Shown here: positions 45,709 through 57,467 of the stretch, piece by piece
Numbering within the stretch: the stretch's first letter is position 1
Layout: each line of letters opens with the position of its first letter
Made by a program: the position numbers and the translations under genes
Notes under the pieces: model-generated
What the model was told of the DNA's origin: nothing
Seen by the model: the letters and a program-made list of their open reading frames with translations, nothing else
The model's database searches: none
Assembly (NCBI GenBank): GCA_951802425.1
Contig: OX637805.1
Span: 558,001-622,000, forward strand
Reading direction: 5' to 3'
Source of the DNA: Clavaria fumosa
Lineage: Eukaryota > Basidiomycota > Agaricomycetes > Agaricales > Clavariaceae
Length of the DNA stretch: 64,000 nucleotides

Positions 45709-46581
45709 ATGCGTGGATTGGTGGTCGCTTTACTTTTTTTCGTCACCGCAGTCGTCTCCTTCTCGGTTACGTCGCCATCCGAGACTGATACTTGTACGTA
45801 TCCCCCGGCTCTCTTTTTTTTTCACACTTTTTTCCACTTCAACGAAAGAAAAAAAGACTGACCCATCATCCGAATCGCAGGGACCAGCTTTGGAGACGAG
45901 TCCATAGCGTTCACCGCCGTCAGCTCTGACCCAGAAAACTTCGCCGTCATCCTCAGCCCCCCAGTAAGGATCTCCCCCCTCCTTCCCTTCCCAAGCCCAT
46001 CCCATCCCCATCCCCACCGCTCACCCTTTCACCCCCCCCCCCCTCGCAGCCGTACCAACCCTCCACGGACCTGTTCCTAATCGCCCAGTGGTCCAAGTCG
46101 CAGGGGTCCCCCATCCCCGTGCGCGCGCCCGCGGGCGGCTTCCCCCCCGGGACCAACATCCACGTCAACTTCGTCAGCGTCGACGCGCTGAGCAAGGGCG
46201 GCATCCTCGCGCAGTCCAAGCCGTTCACCATCACCGAGTCCACCCGCCCCTCGACGACGACGAGCGCGACGACGACAACCCGCCCCATGACGGTCAGAGT
46301 TGCTACGGCTACGGGGTGCGTGTTTGGGCCTTCCTTCCTCCATTCTTCCTTCCTCCATTCTTTTTTTTGTTTTTTTGTTTTGGTCTGGCAACTGGCAACG
46401 CTAAATCGACGTGCCCTCTTCTAGCACCGATGTGATTGACACGGGGACAGCGACGGGCACCGACACCCTCTCCGGCGCCACCAGCGCGCCCACCACCAGC
46501 TGGGCCCCGTCCGGGATGTTCGCCGCCCCCGGCGCTGTGCTCTTCGCGCTCGCGTCCGCCCTGGCCGCCTTCATGGCGTGA
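45709..46581 (+). CDS. GPI-anchored, Ser/Thr-rich surface protein with KRE9/KNH1-type domain
   Basis: Exons 45709-45793, 45881-45963, 46050-46315 and 46425-46581 give 196 residues. Signal peptide MRGLVVALLFFVTAVVSFSV is followed by TSPSETDTWTSFGDESIAF and DPENFAVILSPP, the N-terminal beta pattern of the KRE9/KNH1 (Ser-Thr-rich GPI-anchored) family linked to the cell wall. A Thr-rich stalk (STTTSATTTTRP) and a hydrophobic C-terminus (PGAVLFALASALAAFMA) fit GPI attachment, probably at the small residues before it. Role in wall assembly is inferred from the family only. Confidence 0.82.
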
Positions 46582-47181
46582 TTTTTTGCTTTTTCGTGTT
46601 CTTTTCTTTTCTTTTCGGCCCGCCCACGCACGATTCGGACAAAATCCTTTTTTTTTTCTTCAGCTTCTTACTTCTGGACTCTGCAGCTCGCGATCGTGAC
46701 AAGTCTCGTTGCATGCCCCCCCCCCTCCCCCTCTTTGTTTGTTCTTTTAGAACGAAAGAAAGAACCCCCTTTCGATCATGTGCACCTTTCGCGGACACTA
46801 CCTATGTTTTAAGATTTTTTTTAGGGAAATTTTTCGAGTGCAAACTTTACGAGGAAAGAATGACACACACCCCTCCCCCCCCTTTGTGCATGTGTGGGCT
46901 GAACCATTTTTTTACGAGTAAAACACAAGCTTGCTGTATGCCTCTGATAACCACCCTCTCGTGTCTTGAATTTATACTACATTTTTTTAATGGGTAGCTT
47001 TGTATCCAATGAGTTGACGGAGACTCAAGTGTTCCGACGCGACGGGAGAGCAACTCCATGATTCATGATTACATGATTAAGCCACAACCCTAGTCCGTTC
47101 ATTACGCCAAAGCGATGCATTATTCTGTACGTTTTGTGGGCAACCGATACACGAGCAGCGGAGCCGGACCACAGCCCATCC
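46582..47181. other. Intergenic between convergent genes
   Basis: 3' flanks of the GPI-protein and permease-2 genes, with many T and C runs. No gene recognised. Confidence 0.4.
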
Positions 47182-49859
47182 TCACATCTAAGATAGCAAA
47201 AAAAAACACACATTGAGCGGGACCGGGGGGAGGAGAGCAACAGCCAAGCAAGAAACCACCCACCAGCCATCCCCAGAACGCCTCGAGCCTGTTCTTGGGC
47301 GGCGGCTCGTCGTATCTGCAAAGCAAAGCACCCACAAAAAGAAGGGGGAGGGGGGGTGAGGGAGTGTTATCCAACCTGTACGGAGAGGGGGAAGCGAAAA
47401 AAAGGGCGGGAGAGGACCACGCACGTATCGGCCTCGATCTCGGCCAGGCCGCTCGTGAAGTCCATGGCCTCGGCCGGCACGGGCGACACCCGCATGACGA
47501 GCCGGGCGCCCAGGTAGAGGATGGGGAAGAGCACCAGCGGCAGGTACGTCGTCACGAAGGTCGCGGTGTCCCAGTGGCCCCGCAGGAACACGGACCACCC
47601 CGCGAACTGTCAAAGCAACGCAGGAAGGAAGAAGAAAAAAAGGCGGTGAAAGACAAAACGTGAGCTCAGCCACGGAGCAAAGGGGGACCAGAAGACAAAG
47701 AAAAACAGCACTCACAATGCAGATCACGAGACACGCGCCCGCGCCGTACCACGCGGCGTACGGCTGCAGCGCGGACGCGTACGGCAGGCGCGTGCGGTCG
47801 CGCCCCTGCGCCGCGAGCCCGCGGTGGAACCGCAGGTACGTCACGCAGATCCCGAACCACGTCATCAGCCCCGCGATCGACGTCATGTTCGCCAGCCAGA
47901 CGAAGACGCGCCCCGGGCCGGAGCTCCTGCGTGAGCCTGTGTGTGTGTGTGGGGGGGGGGGGGGGGGTTAGTAAGTCGGGGCGTGGCGAGATGCGATGTG
48001 TGTGCTGCTCACCCATGAATGCTAGTAGCGAAAACAGCGAGCAGATAAGGATGGCGACGTATGGGAGCCCCTTGCGAGAGGTCTTCAGCACGAACTTGGG
48101 TGCGCAGCCCGCGGTGCCAAGGCCGTCTTTCAGCGGGCGGTTGAAAGATGCGAGAGCGCGTCAATTCCAGAGTCGGCGTTGCGGAGATAAAGAAAGCAAC
48201 ACACATAGAGCACGAGAGCTGGTGTACAGATCACTCGAGGCCGCAGACCACGCGGACGTCAAGAGACAGGCGTTAATGATCTGCGTGGCATCAACAGCTT
48301 ACAATGCAGGACCAAGAAATAAGCTCGTTGTCACCCACCGAAGGAAGACTCTTGATCCCTGCGTGCCTGATGGCGATGACGAACGGAGATGCCGCGGCAG
48401 TCTTGACGGTCAAGTCCAGCCCAGCATCGTTCGACGGGACCAGAAGGCCAATCACCAGGGTTCCGCCGATGTAGAAGAGCAGGATCTGTTCAGAAGGCAG
48501 CAGCGAGTGAGCTGCAGCAAAGCGCAGACATGTGGAAACGTATACGGACGCGAATGTATACTCGTCGGATGGCTTTGGGAAGGCTACGTCTCGGGTTTTT
48601 CGTTTCTCCAGCGGCGATCTACAAGGTGACATTGCTCAATGTGCGAAAAATGAAGGGTTGTCGCGTGGTCCACTCACGGCAACGATCTCAGTCCCGATCT
48701 GCGACGAAGACAACCCAAGGCGCTCAATGAACCACATACAAAACGACTGCACACAGGGAGAGAGCAGGAACGTACGAAGGAGAACGCCGCTTGCGTGAGC
48801 ACCGCAAAGAAGCCGAGGAAGCGCCCCTTGGCGCCGGGAATGCCCTTGTACTGGACGAACGGGCCCGGGTTTATCCAGTATCGGAAGCCGATGCGGTCGT
48901 GGTTGGGTCCGCCGCCCAGGTCCAGGATGATGCCCAGGATGATGAGGCCTATGATGGTGATGACCTTGATGGACCTGTCGGGTGGGCGACGACGGATGAG
49001 AAGGGCAAGAGCGGGGCAGAAATGGGACGCACGCGAAGACGAATTCGGCTTCGCCGTAGACGCCCGCTCCGCACAAGTTGATGGCGATGACCACCTGTGC
49101 GAAAAGTTATTTTTGCGGGACTATGAACCGGAGGGGAGACGGACGACTAAGCAGATGGATATCCACGCTGAGGGGTCTACTGTCGGGTTCCAGAAGCCGA
49201 TGAGGATGGCGGCGGCGGTGAGCTCGGCAGGCAAAACGATGACAAAGTTGTACCAATAATTCCAGCCCTGCGAAGGGTAGTCGCAGTGAGCGGGCGGCAG
49301 AACGAACTGGCGTGTGCCGACGAACCATGGTGAAGCTCAATGCGGGGTCGACGAACCTCTCCGCGAGCTTGATGTGCCCGCCCGGAATCGGGAGAAACGC
49401 GATCTGCCAGCGGAAACGAGTATCATTGTGGAGCCCACAGGAATAACGTGATGTCGGTCAAGAGTGTGGAAGGGAGTCACGGACCATTTCTCCGAGGGAG
49501 ACCTATCAGCATGTATGAGCGGGACACGTCCCTGCGTTGCAAAAATTGCATTGGACACGTGCTTACCATCACGCTGTAAGTTATGGTTCCAACGATGGTG
49601 TAGCCTAAGAGGAGACCAATGGGTCCGCCATTTCTCAAGGCTCCTGCCGTGCCGAGGAAGAGGCCTGTACCAATCACACCGCCGATACTAGAAAAGGGGG
49701 GTCAGGAGACGTGCGAATAACAAGGAGAGAGGCAGACCTAATCATGGCAACATGTCTATTCTTGAGCTGACGCTGCAGTCGAACCTCCCCGTTGGTCAGG
49801 ATGGGTTCGACGTCGTCGGCTTCTTGCTTCTCATCGGCTTTCTCTGGGTCCTGAAACAT
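47182..49859 (-). CDS. Amino-acid permease (AAP/YAT family), intact copy 2
   Basis: Twelve-span plasma-membrane amino-acid uptake permease; the specificity cannot be read from sequence. Exons begin 49859-49738, 49687-49567, 49502-49485 (18 bases, VSLGEM), 49403-49326, 49267-49145, 49094-49033 and continue from 48974 through about nine more, with the last exon being only ATG TGA (47187-47182). Landmarks in order: [18 protein letters not shown] (TM1), [113 protein letters not shown] and [17 protein letters not shown]. The intron positions equal those of the decayed copy at 33309. One intron has a GT/G tract (47937-47967). Confidence 0.92.
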
Positions 49860-50471
49860 CTGGAGGTGGGAAGTTGGCGCGGGGGTAAACGGAGACGAGG
49901 GAGTCGCGAAGGCAGAGGCGGGCAAAATGCTCGTTCGCCCATCCCGAGCGAAAAAGAACCGAATTTTATACGACCAAGGGCGTTCCGCCGAGAAGCGAAG
50001 CTTTTCCTGCAAAGTGTATATCCATCAATGAAATCGGAAAGGCGGCTCCCTCGCCGTGGAGCTTGTCGATGTCTGATGTCTATCGCGAGCTCTAATTCCC
50101 TATAATCGCTGCGCATTGATGAGTGGAAACGGGAGAGCCAATCAAAGAGCGCGTTCCAAGTTCCATGAATGCTTGCAAACGATATCGTGACCGAGTACAG
50201 CCAACCACGTGACGATCACGCTGGTACTGTCGAGCCCCAACGTGCCGAAAAGTGGCATACGGTGCAGAATAGTTGCGGCTGCTTCAACCGGGGCAAACTG
50301 GTGTAGAACCCACAGTAGAGCGCCCATCAAAAATGAACCTGTCAATTACAATTTCGGTGGTACCAAAAGGGTCTAAGATGCGAGTTTGAGTTGTTGTCTC
50401 TAAAGAAGGATACCAAAGCAAGCTCTGGACCACGAGAGTGTCAGACAGTTTTAGATGGTGGATGCTGCTGT
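49860..50471. other. Permease-2 promoter and COX17 3' flank
   Basis: No gene seen; CACGTG box at 50206. Confidence 0.4.
50206..50211. promoter_or_regulatory. CACGTG box (CACGTGAC)
   Basis: Lies 347 bases upstream of the permease-2 ATG at 49859. Confidence 0.3.
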
Positions 50472-50843
50472 CTAGATTCTAAAGCCCAGCGCATTCATGC
50501 ACGCCTTGTACTGTTCGACGAGCAATTTGCACTCCACTTCAGCCTGGTCGCCGAAGCGAAGGTAGCACTTATCGCGCGCTTCTTTATCGTCGGGGCATGC
50601 ACAGCACCTGCGTGAATCCGAATAAGAACAATTTCATTGGCAGGTGGGAGGTGGGGGAAAGTATGTACGGCTTGAGGCCCTTGGGGTTCAGCGGGTTCTG
50701 CTTTGGGTTGGTCGGGTCGTATGGCTTGTCCGCCGCTGGCGTTGAGGCTGTAGGCCACACCAGTGACCCGAGCTGAGCCACGAATCAGTCGGTATTGAAT
50801 GGTAACAACGTTCGATGTGCTTTACCTTGCTGAACAAGTCCAT
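50472..50843 (-). CDS. COX17: Cytochrome c oxidase copper chaperone COX17
   Basis: Carries Cu(I) in the mitochondrial intermembrane space to Sco1 and Cox11. Exons 50843-50826 (18 bases), 50772-50669 and 50607-50472 give 85 residues. The first codons read MDLFSK, then a Pro-rich linker ending NPKGLKP. The second junction reconstitutes the copper motif KPCCACPDDKEARDKC; the twin-cysteine helices end CKLLVEQYKACMNALGFRI. The first Cys pair of the hairpin is spaced 11 residues, slightly longer than the usual nine or ten. No single uninterrupted frame spans the gene. Confidence 0.94.
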
Positions 50844-51609
50844 GCTAATGGTGGTGACCGGCGCGTTCGTAGTGCCGCGCGTTGTCACGCCCGCCGACTT
50901 GTCCGAGTCGGCTCAGTCGGCAGGGCTGCTGTGCTGTGATTTCCGCGTCACCCGGCCAGGGACTCTGCGTCGCATTGCTCTCACAAGCCTGTTGAGCAGT
51001 AGCAAGAAAATTCACTACCATGCGTCGACTCCTTTCCCCAAGTTGGCGTTCAATTTTACATTTCATACGCAATTCAAAGTGCCACCGAAGCGCACGTTAG
51101 CGAGCGAGAAAATGGAGCCGGCTGCCAAACGGGATGTCGTAACGCTCAAAGTTGCCCCGTGTTCACCCGCTAGTAACCAGCCACCGACGCGAGTTGCCAA
51201 CAACGTCGGTTGGGCGTCGCCGTGTGTGAAGGATGTATTAGCGCCAGTAGAACTTGGTTTGCATCTCTCGTACGCCGGTCGTCAGGGACATCATCGGCCT
51301 CATTTTTACCACCACCACTTCGACTTTCGCCATCGGATGTGTCCCAACTGAAGCGAACCTCAACCTGCCTCATGGCCGTGTCCATATTCATGTATATGAA
51401 AAAGGGCCAGTATTTCTGTGTTGGTGTTGGTCGCTTTAAGTCACGTGGTAAAGCAGCCCCCGTACTAATTCGCTCTGATACCAGTACCAGTCCCATCTCC
51501 CCTGGCAAGCGTGCTACTACCAGCACTGCCGCTTCTACCATCCACCCAAGCCATGTTCCTTGGCTTAAATCTCCTTTCTATCTCATCCTCTTCTCTTTCA
51601 ATAAGTCGT
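50844..51609. other. Intergenic between divergent COX17 and ABCG genes
   Basis: No supported gene, although a 178-codon frame (50815-51351) is open by chance. CACGTG box at 51442. Confidence 0.45.
51442..51447. promoter_or_regulatory. CACGTG box (GTCACGTGG)
   Basis: Lies 168 bases upstream of the ABCG ATG at 51610. Confidence 0.35.
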
Positions 51610-54600
51610 ATGGCTTCTCCTCTGCGTGCACTCCTTATCCTCCATCTGGTACTCTTCGTCGCCAGCCAGTCATGCGACAATTATGGGATACCGAAAGGCT
51701 CCGATTGTTCATGCTATCCTGGCTTTGGCGGCCCAACTTGCGCCGAGCCTGCTTGTGGAGGTAACATCTTCCAAGGCGCGCAGCGGCCCCTTACGTCCTC
51801 ATCCGCCGCCGGCAATCTGACTGCTGGCTCCTGCTCTTGCGAGTCTGGATGGGGAGGTTTGGGCTGCAATGTCTGCCAAAGTGCCTCCGCATGTCAGGAC
51901 GCCTTCAAAAACTCTAATTCGGGTCCCCCTCCCCTCATTCCTGGCGCTGCGGAAAACCAGACTCTGACTTGCAGTACTTCTCCTCTCGTTTATGCTGCTG
52001 GACAAATGACTTGTAAAGTCTTGGTACGTGGCCCTTTCTTACACTTGTTGTCCAGCGTCTGAAGCAGAGACTTCCAGAACCCAACCTTACAATCCATCTT
52101 CCCGGGTGCCACAACTCTGAACGTCCTTCGCACACTCCAGCCATCTCTCACTCCCATCCCTAATACCACTGCATTTGGTGCAGCCGGCTCCGGTTTCACC
52201 AGCTTGTTCTACGACGGCGTCGAGCAGTTCTTCTGCAAGGCAGATTCGTGCAAACAAGAGTCCTTCACCAACGGAACCGTGTCCTGGCAGTGCACGGATC
52301 TGCAGTGCGTCTGCCGCCCGGGTACGACCTTCTGCGGTGCAGTCAAAACGACTGATCTCACAAACACAATCAATATGTTGAGCGGTCCCCTCACCATTGA
52401 CTGTCCGGGCGCAGCGAACAGGGGACCCTCAGAATGCTTTTTCATGCAGCGCCTGCTCCAATCGCTCTTTGGACCCCGCGGACTCACTCTGGATTCGTGC
52501 ACGTTCGGAGAGTGTGTCCGACAGAGCGTCATCGACTCGGCCGCCCAGACGACTACCTCGAACAGCAACACGGGCGGCTCTTCCCCGCTCAGCGGGGGCG
52601 TCATTGCCGGCTTGGTGGTGGTGGGTGTACTCGTCGGGCTCGCGCTGGTTACGCTGGCGTATGGGTTCGTGGTTCAGAGGCGGGCCAGGAGAGCCGTGGG
52701 CCCGGGAGCACTTGGATCACAGGAGAAGACGGGTGGAATGGCGATTGAGTGGACTGACGTCAGTTACGTTATCCCTGGCGCTACTCGAAAGCGCCTGTTC
52801 GCGGGTGGTTTGAGGAAGCGGAATGGGGCTCATCCCGCTACCGCCACTGGATTCACTAACGACAAGATCATTCTGGATGACATCAGTGGTGTCGTGCATC
52901 CCGGTCAGATCATGGCTATCTTGGGGCCCTCAGGTAAGAAGCCTTCCTTCCGCATTGATTCTCGCGAGCCTCGTCGTCTTTGAATGCTCAAATGTTTTTT
53001 ATCCAATAGGGGCTGGAAAAACGACGCTCGTCGAGATCCTCGCGGGCAAGGCCAAGTCAGGCGTCGTGACGGGGAACGTCTCTTACCCTCGCGCCTCAGG
53101 CACCTCGGACGGCAAGGAGACGCCGCCTCGCATCGGCTTCGTTCCACAACAGGACGTGCTCCCACCGACGCTCAAAGTATTTGAAGCGCTGCTGTTCGCG
53201 GCGCGGCTGCGCCTGCCAGAGAACGTGCCGGACGCAGAGAAACAGGCGCGCGTGCACGAGGTTATGGAAAAGCTCGGTATTTCGGAGCTGGCAGACGTGA
53301 GGATCGGCCATGCCAGTGGACAAGGCGCGCGCGGGATCAGCGGAGGCGAGATGAGGCGCGTGAGCATTGGCTTGGAGCTCGTCGCTCGGCCGGACGTGTT
53401 GATCTTGGACGAACCGACATCTGGTGCGTGCTTCGTCTTCATTACGCTTGGCTGGCTCCAGTTAGCCTCTTTCTTACCTGTTTACTTTGATGCAGGTCTG
53501 GATTCCTTCTCCGCGGCCAAGGTTTCCAACGTACTGCACGCCGTGGCACACGACCCGGTGAACCCAACCGCCGTCATCGCGTCTATCCATCAACCCAGGC
53601 AAGTCGCCTTTCCCTCCGTCCTGCCTTGCTCCACTTCTCACATTGCGTTTACCACAGTTCACGGCTGTACCAGACATTCGACCAGATCATGGTGCTCTCA
53701 CACGGGCGCACGATGTACTCAGGCCCGGGCGGGTTTGCGCCCGTCGAGGCACTTGCGCAGCAGAGCAGCAATGGTGCCATCCAGCCGTACACGCAGGGCT
53801 ACAACGTCGCGGACTACCTGCTCGAAGTGGCGAGCGAAGCGCCCCTTGCACTGTTCCAGAAGGGCGGAACCGGCAATGCGAGCGCGGTGGGTCTTGTAAC
53901 CGTCCGCGGCGATGGTGATGGTGCCGTTGTCAATGAGGAGGCCGGCCTTGGGAAGCGCGAAGCAAACAACAAACAAATTCAAACAACTACTGACAGCGTC
54001 AGCAGCCCGAGCGCGGTGGGTCTTGTAACCGTCCGCGGCGATCGTGATGGTGCCGTTGTCGATGAGGAGGCCGGCCTTGAGAAGTTCGAGGCGGACGACG
54101 AGCGGGTTCAGACAGCTGGCGCTTCCAAGGCGCGTGTGGGTGGCAAGAGTCGTTGGGCGGCGTTGGGAAGCATGAGATATGCGGCTACGTTCTTGACGCA
54201 GCTGCAGGTGCTCTCTGGCAGGGAGTGGAAGATACTTCGGAGGTGGGCACCTCGTTCTCCCATCGCAAAGCCTGATTGATGCTAATTACTTTTTCGTCTC
54301 GTTTTTGCTGCACAGGGACAGAACACTCTTTTTGACGCACGTCGGCGTCTCTATAGTTCTAGGCGTCTTCTGCGGTGAGTTTTTCACTTTGACGGCAACT
54401 CTCACCCGCTCATCCAATATTAACGCAGGCGGCTTGTATTTCCGCACTGGTATCACAATTGCGGGATTCCAGTCACGGATAGGATGTCTATTCTTCTTGG
54501 TACGTGGCGATATCCAATTTCCTTTCATATTCCATTTTACTAAGCCCGTTGAATTTATAGGGCGCTCTGATAGCGTTCTCGTCTTTGAGTGCACTCTATA

Positions 54601-55442
54601 ACATTGTCGAGATACGCCCCTTGTTCATGAGGGAAAGGTCAAGCGCCTATTACAGGTATGACCGTTTTGACCGTCTTGTCGTGTATGACCATAAGCTAAT
54701 TTGTGTTCTTTCTATCTGCACAGCCCTACTGCTTGGCTGCTCTCGCGTTTCTTGTTTGATGTCATACCCTTGCGGATTATCCCAACTATCATTGTTTCCA
54801 CAATGTAAGCTTGTTACCGCCTTCGGCCATATTGTCTGATGCTGATCCCCATTTCAGAACATACTGGATGACGGGCCTCGCGCCCGACGCCGCTCATTTC
54901 TTCAAGTTCTTGTTCATTCTGGTTCTCTATACCCTCGCCATGACACTATTCGTACGCCACCTTCTTTTCTAGCGCTCATAAAACTTATATTTTTTCGCAT
55001 AGAACTTCCTGCTGGGAACAGTATTCCGCAATGGAGGGGTTGCGATCCTGCTATCAGCATTGACAGCGCTGTACCAGATGACGTTTGCTGGATTCTTCGT
55101 CCACTTGAACACGATCCCCCCTGTGCTGCGATGGCTCCAGTGGTTGTGCCCGCTCAAGTACTCGCTTGAGGCGCTATCGGTTAACGAGGTAGGGAGCGGG
55201 TTGCTGATCGAGGACGTGCTGCAAGGTGTTCCTGTGAGCGTGTCGGCGAGCCTGATCATGAACTTGGTGAGTTTCGAGCTTCTGAGCTGGACGACATCCG
55301 TGATCTGATTCGCCTTCCACAGCTCTTTGGGTTTGGATCCCAGAATTACTATCGCGACGTGCTCGTGTTGTTCGCGTACATTGGCGGGTTTGGGTTGAGC
55401 GTGATTGCGGTTGTCTGGTTCACGGTGCGCGAACGTCGTTAA
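51610..55442 (+). CDS. ADP1: ADP1-type ABCG transporter
   Basis: Exons: 51610-52023, 52078-52933, 53010-53423, 53496-53598, 53658-54242, 54316-54374, 54429-54499, 54561-54655, 54724-54804, 54858-54951, 55003-55266, 55323-55442; 1051 residues. A signal peptide (LLILHLVLFVASQS) is followed by a Cys-rich, EGF-like ectodomain (CSCYPGFGGPTC, CSCESGWGGLGCNVC) and a first helix (IAGLVVVGVLVGLALVTLAY). The nucleotide-binding domain has Walker A GPSGAGKTT across intron 2, Q-loop VPQQD, signature GISGGEMRR, Walker B VLILDEPTSGLD and an H-loop in ASIHQP. Six helices follow. Intron 4 (from 53599) starts GCAAGT, a GC-AG intron; only this gives HQPSSRLYQTFDQ. A 129-base in-frame duplication lies in the linker after the NBD. 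The substrate is unknown. Confidence 0.95.
53881..54138 (+). repeat. 129-base in-frame tandem duplication in the ABCG linker
   Basis: SAVGLVTVRGDGDGAVVNEE starting near 53881 recurs as SAVGLVTVRGDRDGAVVDEE near 54010. The first 75 or so bases of the units are nearly identical; the second halves have diverged more. Confidence 0.85.
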
Positions 55443-56108
55443 TGGACGCGGCGCTTGCGTGCCGAATATCCTTCTGGTGATTCTCGTGCTATGCTATAAG
55501 AACTAGCTTCACACATGTCAAGGATTAACTATGCTTGGATCTTTCTTCATGGTAGTAATGATCACCTTGCTCCTGGGTCGCACACATTATGTAATTAATA
55601 TGCGTTGTTCATGTTTGTATCGACTGGTTACATAAGCAAACACACTGATGTCTTGTCAAAATTACCTTGTTTTAACAAGGTCACTGCGATTGAAAAATGA
55701 GGAACAAATTTGAGCCGGGGTTCGGCATTCCTTTTGTAGTAACGATTAGTCATAGCTCCTTTCCTGGTAGCTATTAGTCATTACAGCTGACGTGAATATC
55801 ACTCGAGATACCGCTCGGTTGCTTTGTGGCGTGCACCGCTTTGCGTAAGCGCTGAGCTTTCACGCAGTTTCTGGCTCTTGTTCGTACAGTTCCGCTTGAA
55901 CCATACCCTTCCGCATGAATGCCCTTCATGCGTGCATGTATCGATTGGTTACTAAGTCACCTTGCACTAAGGCTCAGTGCTAATGTAGCTTTCCGTTCTG
56001 TGATCCAACATGGTCATTCTGTTCGTTTTGCACTCTGGATAGTCTTCGAAATTTAAGATGACGAATAGGTCTCCTTTTCATTTGGGTTAAAATACATATT
56101 ACAGTCGT
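55443..56108. other. Intergenic; left end of the Helitron probably lies here
   Basis: No gene. AT content rises towards the right. Helitron ends are short and lack inverted repeats, and I could not place the 5' TC end. Confidence 0.4.
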
Positions 56109-57351
56109 TCATACAGTCGGACCCTTCTTTGATAAACCAGAGCTGGATGCTTGTTCAGGGATTGCATTGATACCGAGCGGGATAAACGTTGTTTCATCAT
56201 CTTCCTCAGTCCCACTGTCTTCAGGAGAAGAGGCGAGAAAAATTACGTTTTGCACATTGAACGACACCGCCTTCTGGATTCCTGGTAAGTTTCCTTTGTA
56301 ACGGTACGTCGCAATAGTGAAAATAACGACAACTGCGCTATCATTCGCGATTTCGCGGTCCAAAGATGGTAGTGAAGCGTATGCTCCTAAAGGGAATGGT
56401 ACCTGTCCGTCATAGACTGGTACTGCAGTTCCATTGTGAGAATGAAATCCTGCTCGAAAAAATGTTGATGTACCTTTTTCTGTTGGATCACGAACACCTG
56501 ACGAACGGTGTAAATTTTGGTGGCTCCGATCCTAAATTGGGCTTACTAGGTCCATGACAAGATAGCGAAGCGGGAATCGCTGAAGTAATTCCCTTTCTTG
56601 ACAATTTTTGAGAACGGTCGTCCATCTTTTCCGTCTTCGCCCATGTCGAAAACGAGAGTCCCTGTCGAAAAACAGGGAAATAGAGACGCGTTTCGTGTGA
56701 AATTGCTCCTAAGAATGCGGCGATACGGGGCCACGTCTCTCGGGGGGGAACGATACAAATTTGACGGGTTCTTTCTTCGGTCATCAAAACCGAATGTTGA
56801 GTAACTCCCGTCATAAAGAAACTAGCGACACCAGTGGACTCTTCACGATACGACACGTAGTTTCTCGCATTTAGTTTGAACGACTCAGGATTGGCAGTCG
56901 CTATATTAACGAGGCTTTCCGTTCCTTCGACAACTGTAAGATTTAAAAGACGTCTGTATAGGATAGCATTTATGTCACATATAGTTGAAAGACTGGTTAT
57001 AACTTACGACACGATGGTATGATTAGGACTGAACGCAGTGCGAAAATTAACAGTGGGGATCAGAAAGGCTGAGTCCTTGCCCGTTATTGCTTTGACTTCT
57101 GACAAGCGAGGAAGTTTCGACATTGTGTCGAGTCTATGTAACAGTGAGTGGGTGCCGCAATCCTGGAACAACATACGAACACTCTCTGGCCGGCATCACT
57201 ACAAAATTTTGAGACACGACAATACAATTCTATGTAGGTCTTACCTCATAACTTTTTGACGTATGGCCGTTTTGTTCTTTTTCGATTCTGCTTCATCTTC
57301 AATGGATGGTGAAGCTGGCCTTTTTTTGGGGGGGATAACTTTGGGAGGCAT
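56109..57351 (-). CDS. Unknown Helitron-borne protein, divergent from RepHel
   Basis: Begins MPPKVIPPKKRPASPSIEDE with a basic, Lys/Pro-rich start at 57351. Later pieces are TGKDSAFLIPTVNFRTAF, TESLVNIATANPESFKLNAR, RLYFPVFRQGLSFSTWAKTE, an uninterrupted frame through NGTAVPVYDGQVPFPLGAYA and DREIANDSAVVVIFTIATY, then SFNVQNVIFLASSPEDSG before the stop at 56109. The exon order is clear, but I could not resolve the second junction. Similar proteins with P-V-Y-D-G and S-F-N-V-Q motifs occur, as I recall, many times in Agaricomycete genomes without known function. A DNA-binding helper role is a guess. Confidence 0.6.
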
Positions 57352-57467
57352 GGCGCATACATGAATGCGGGGAGCCCCTTTTCACTGTCTTTAAAGAGAA
57401 ATGAGTTTCTTTGTCTTTGTTGATTCGGGGAGGCTAATGCGTAATGTGACAGACTTTGCGGTTGTGT

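Noticed and set aside
50815..51351. 178-codon frame upstream of the ABCG gene
   Set aside because: Overlaps COX17 exon 1 on the other strand and the ABCG promoter; no family resemblance.
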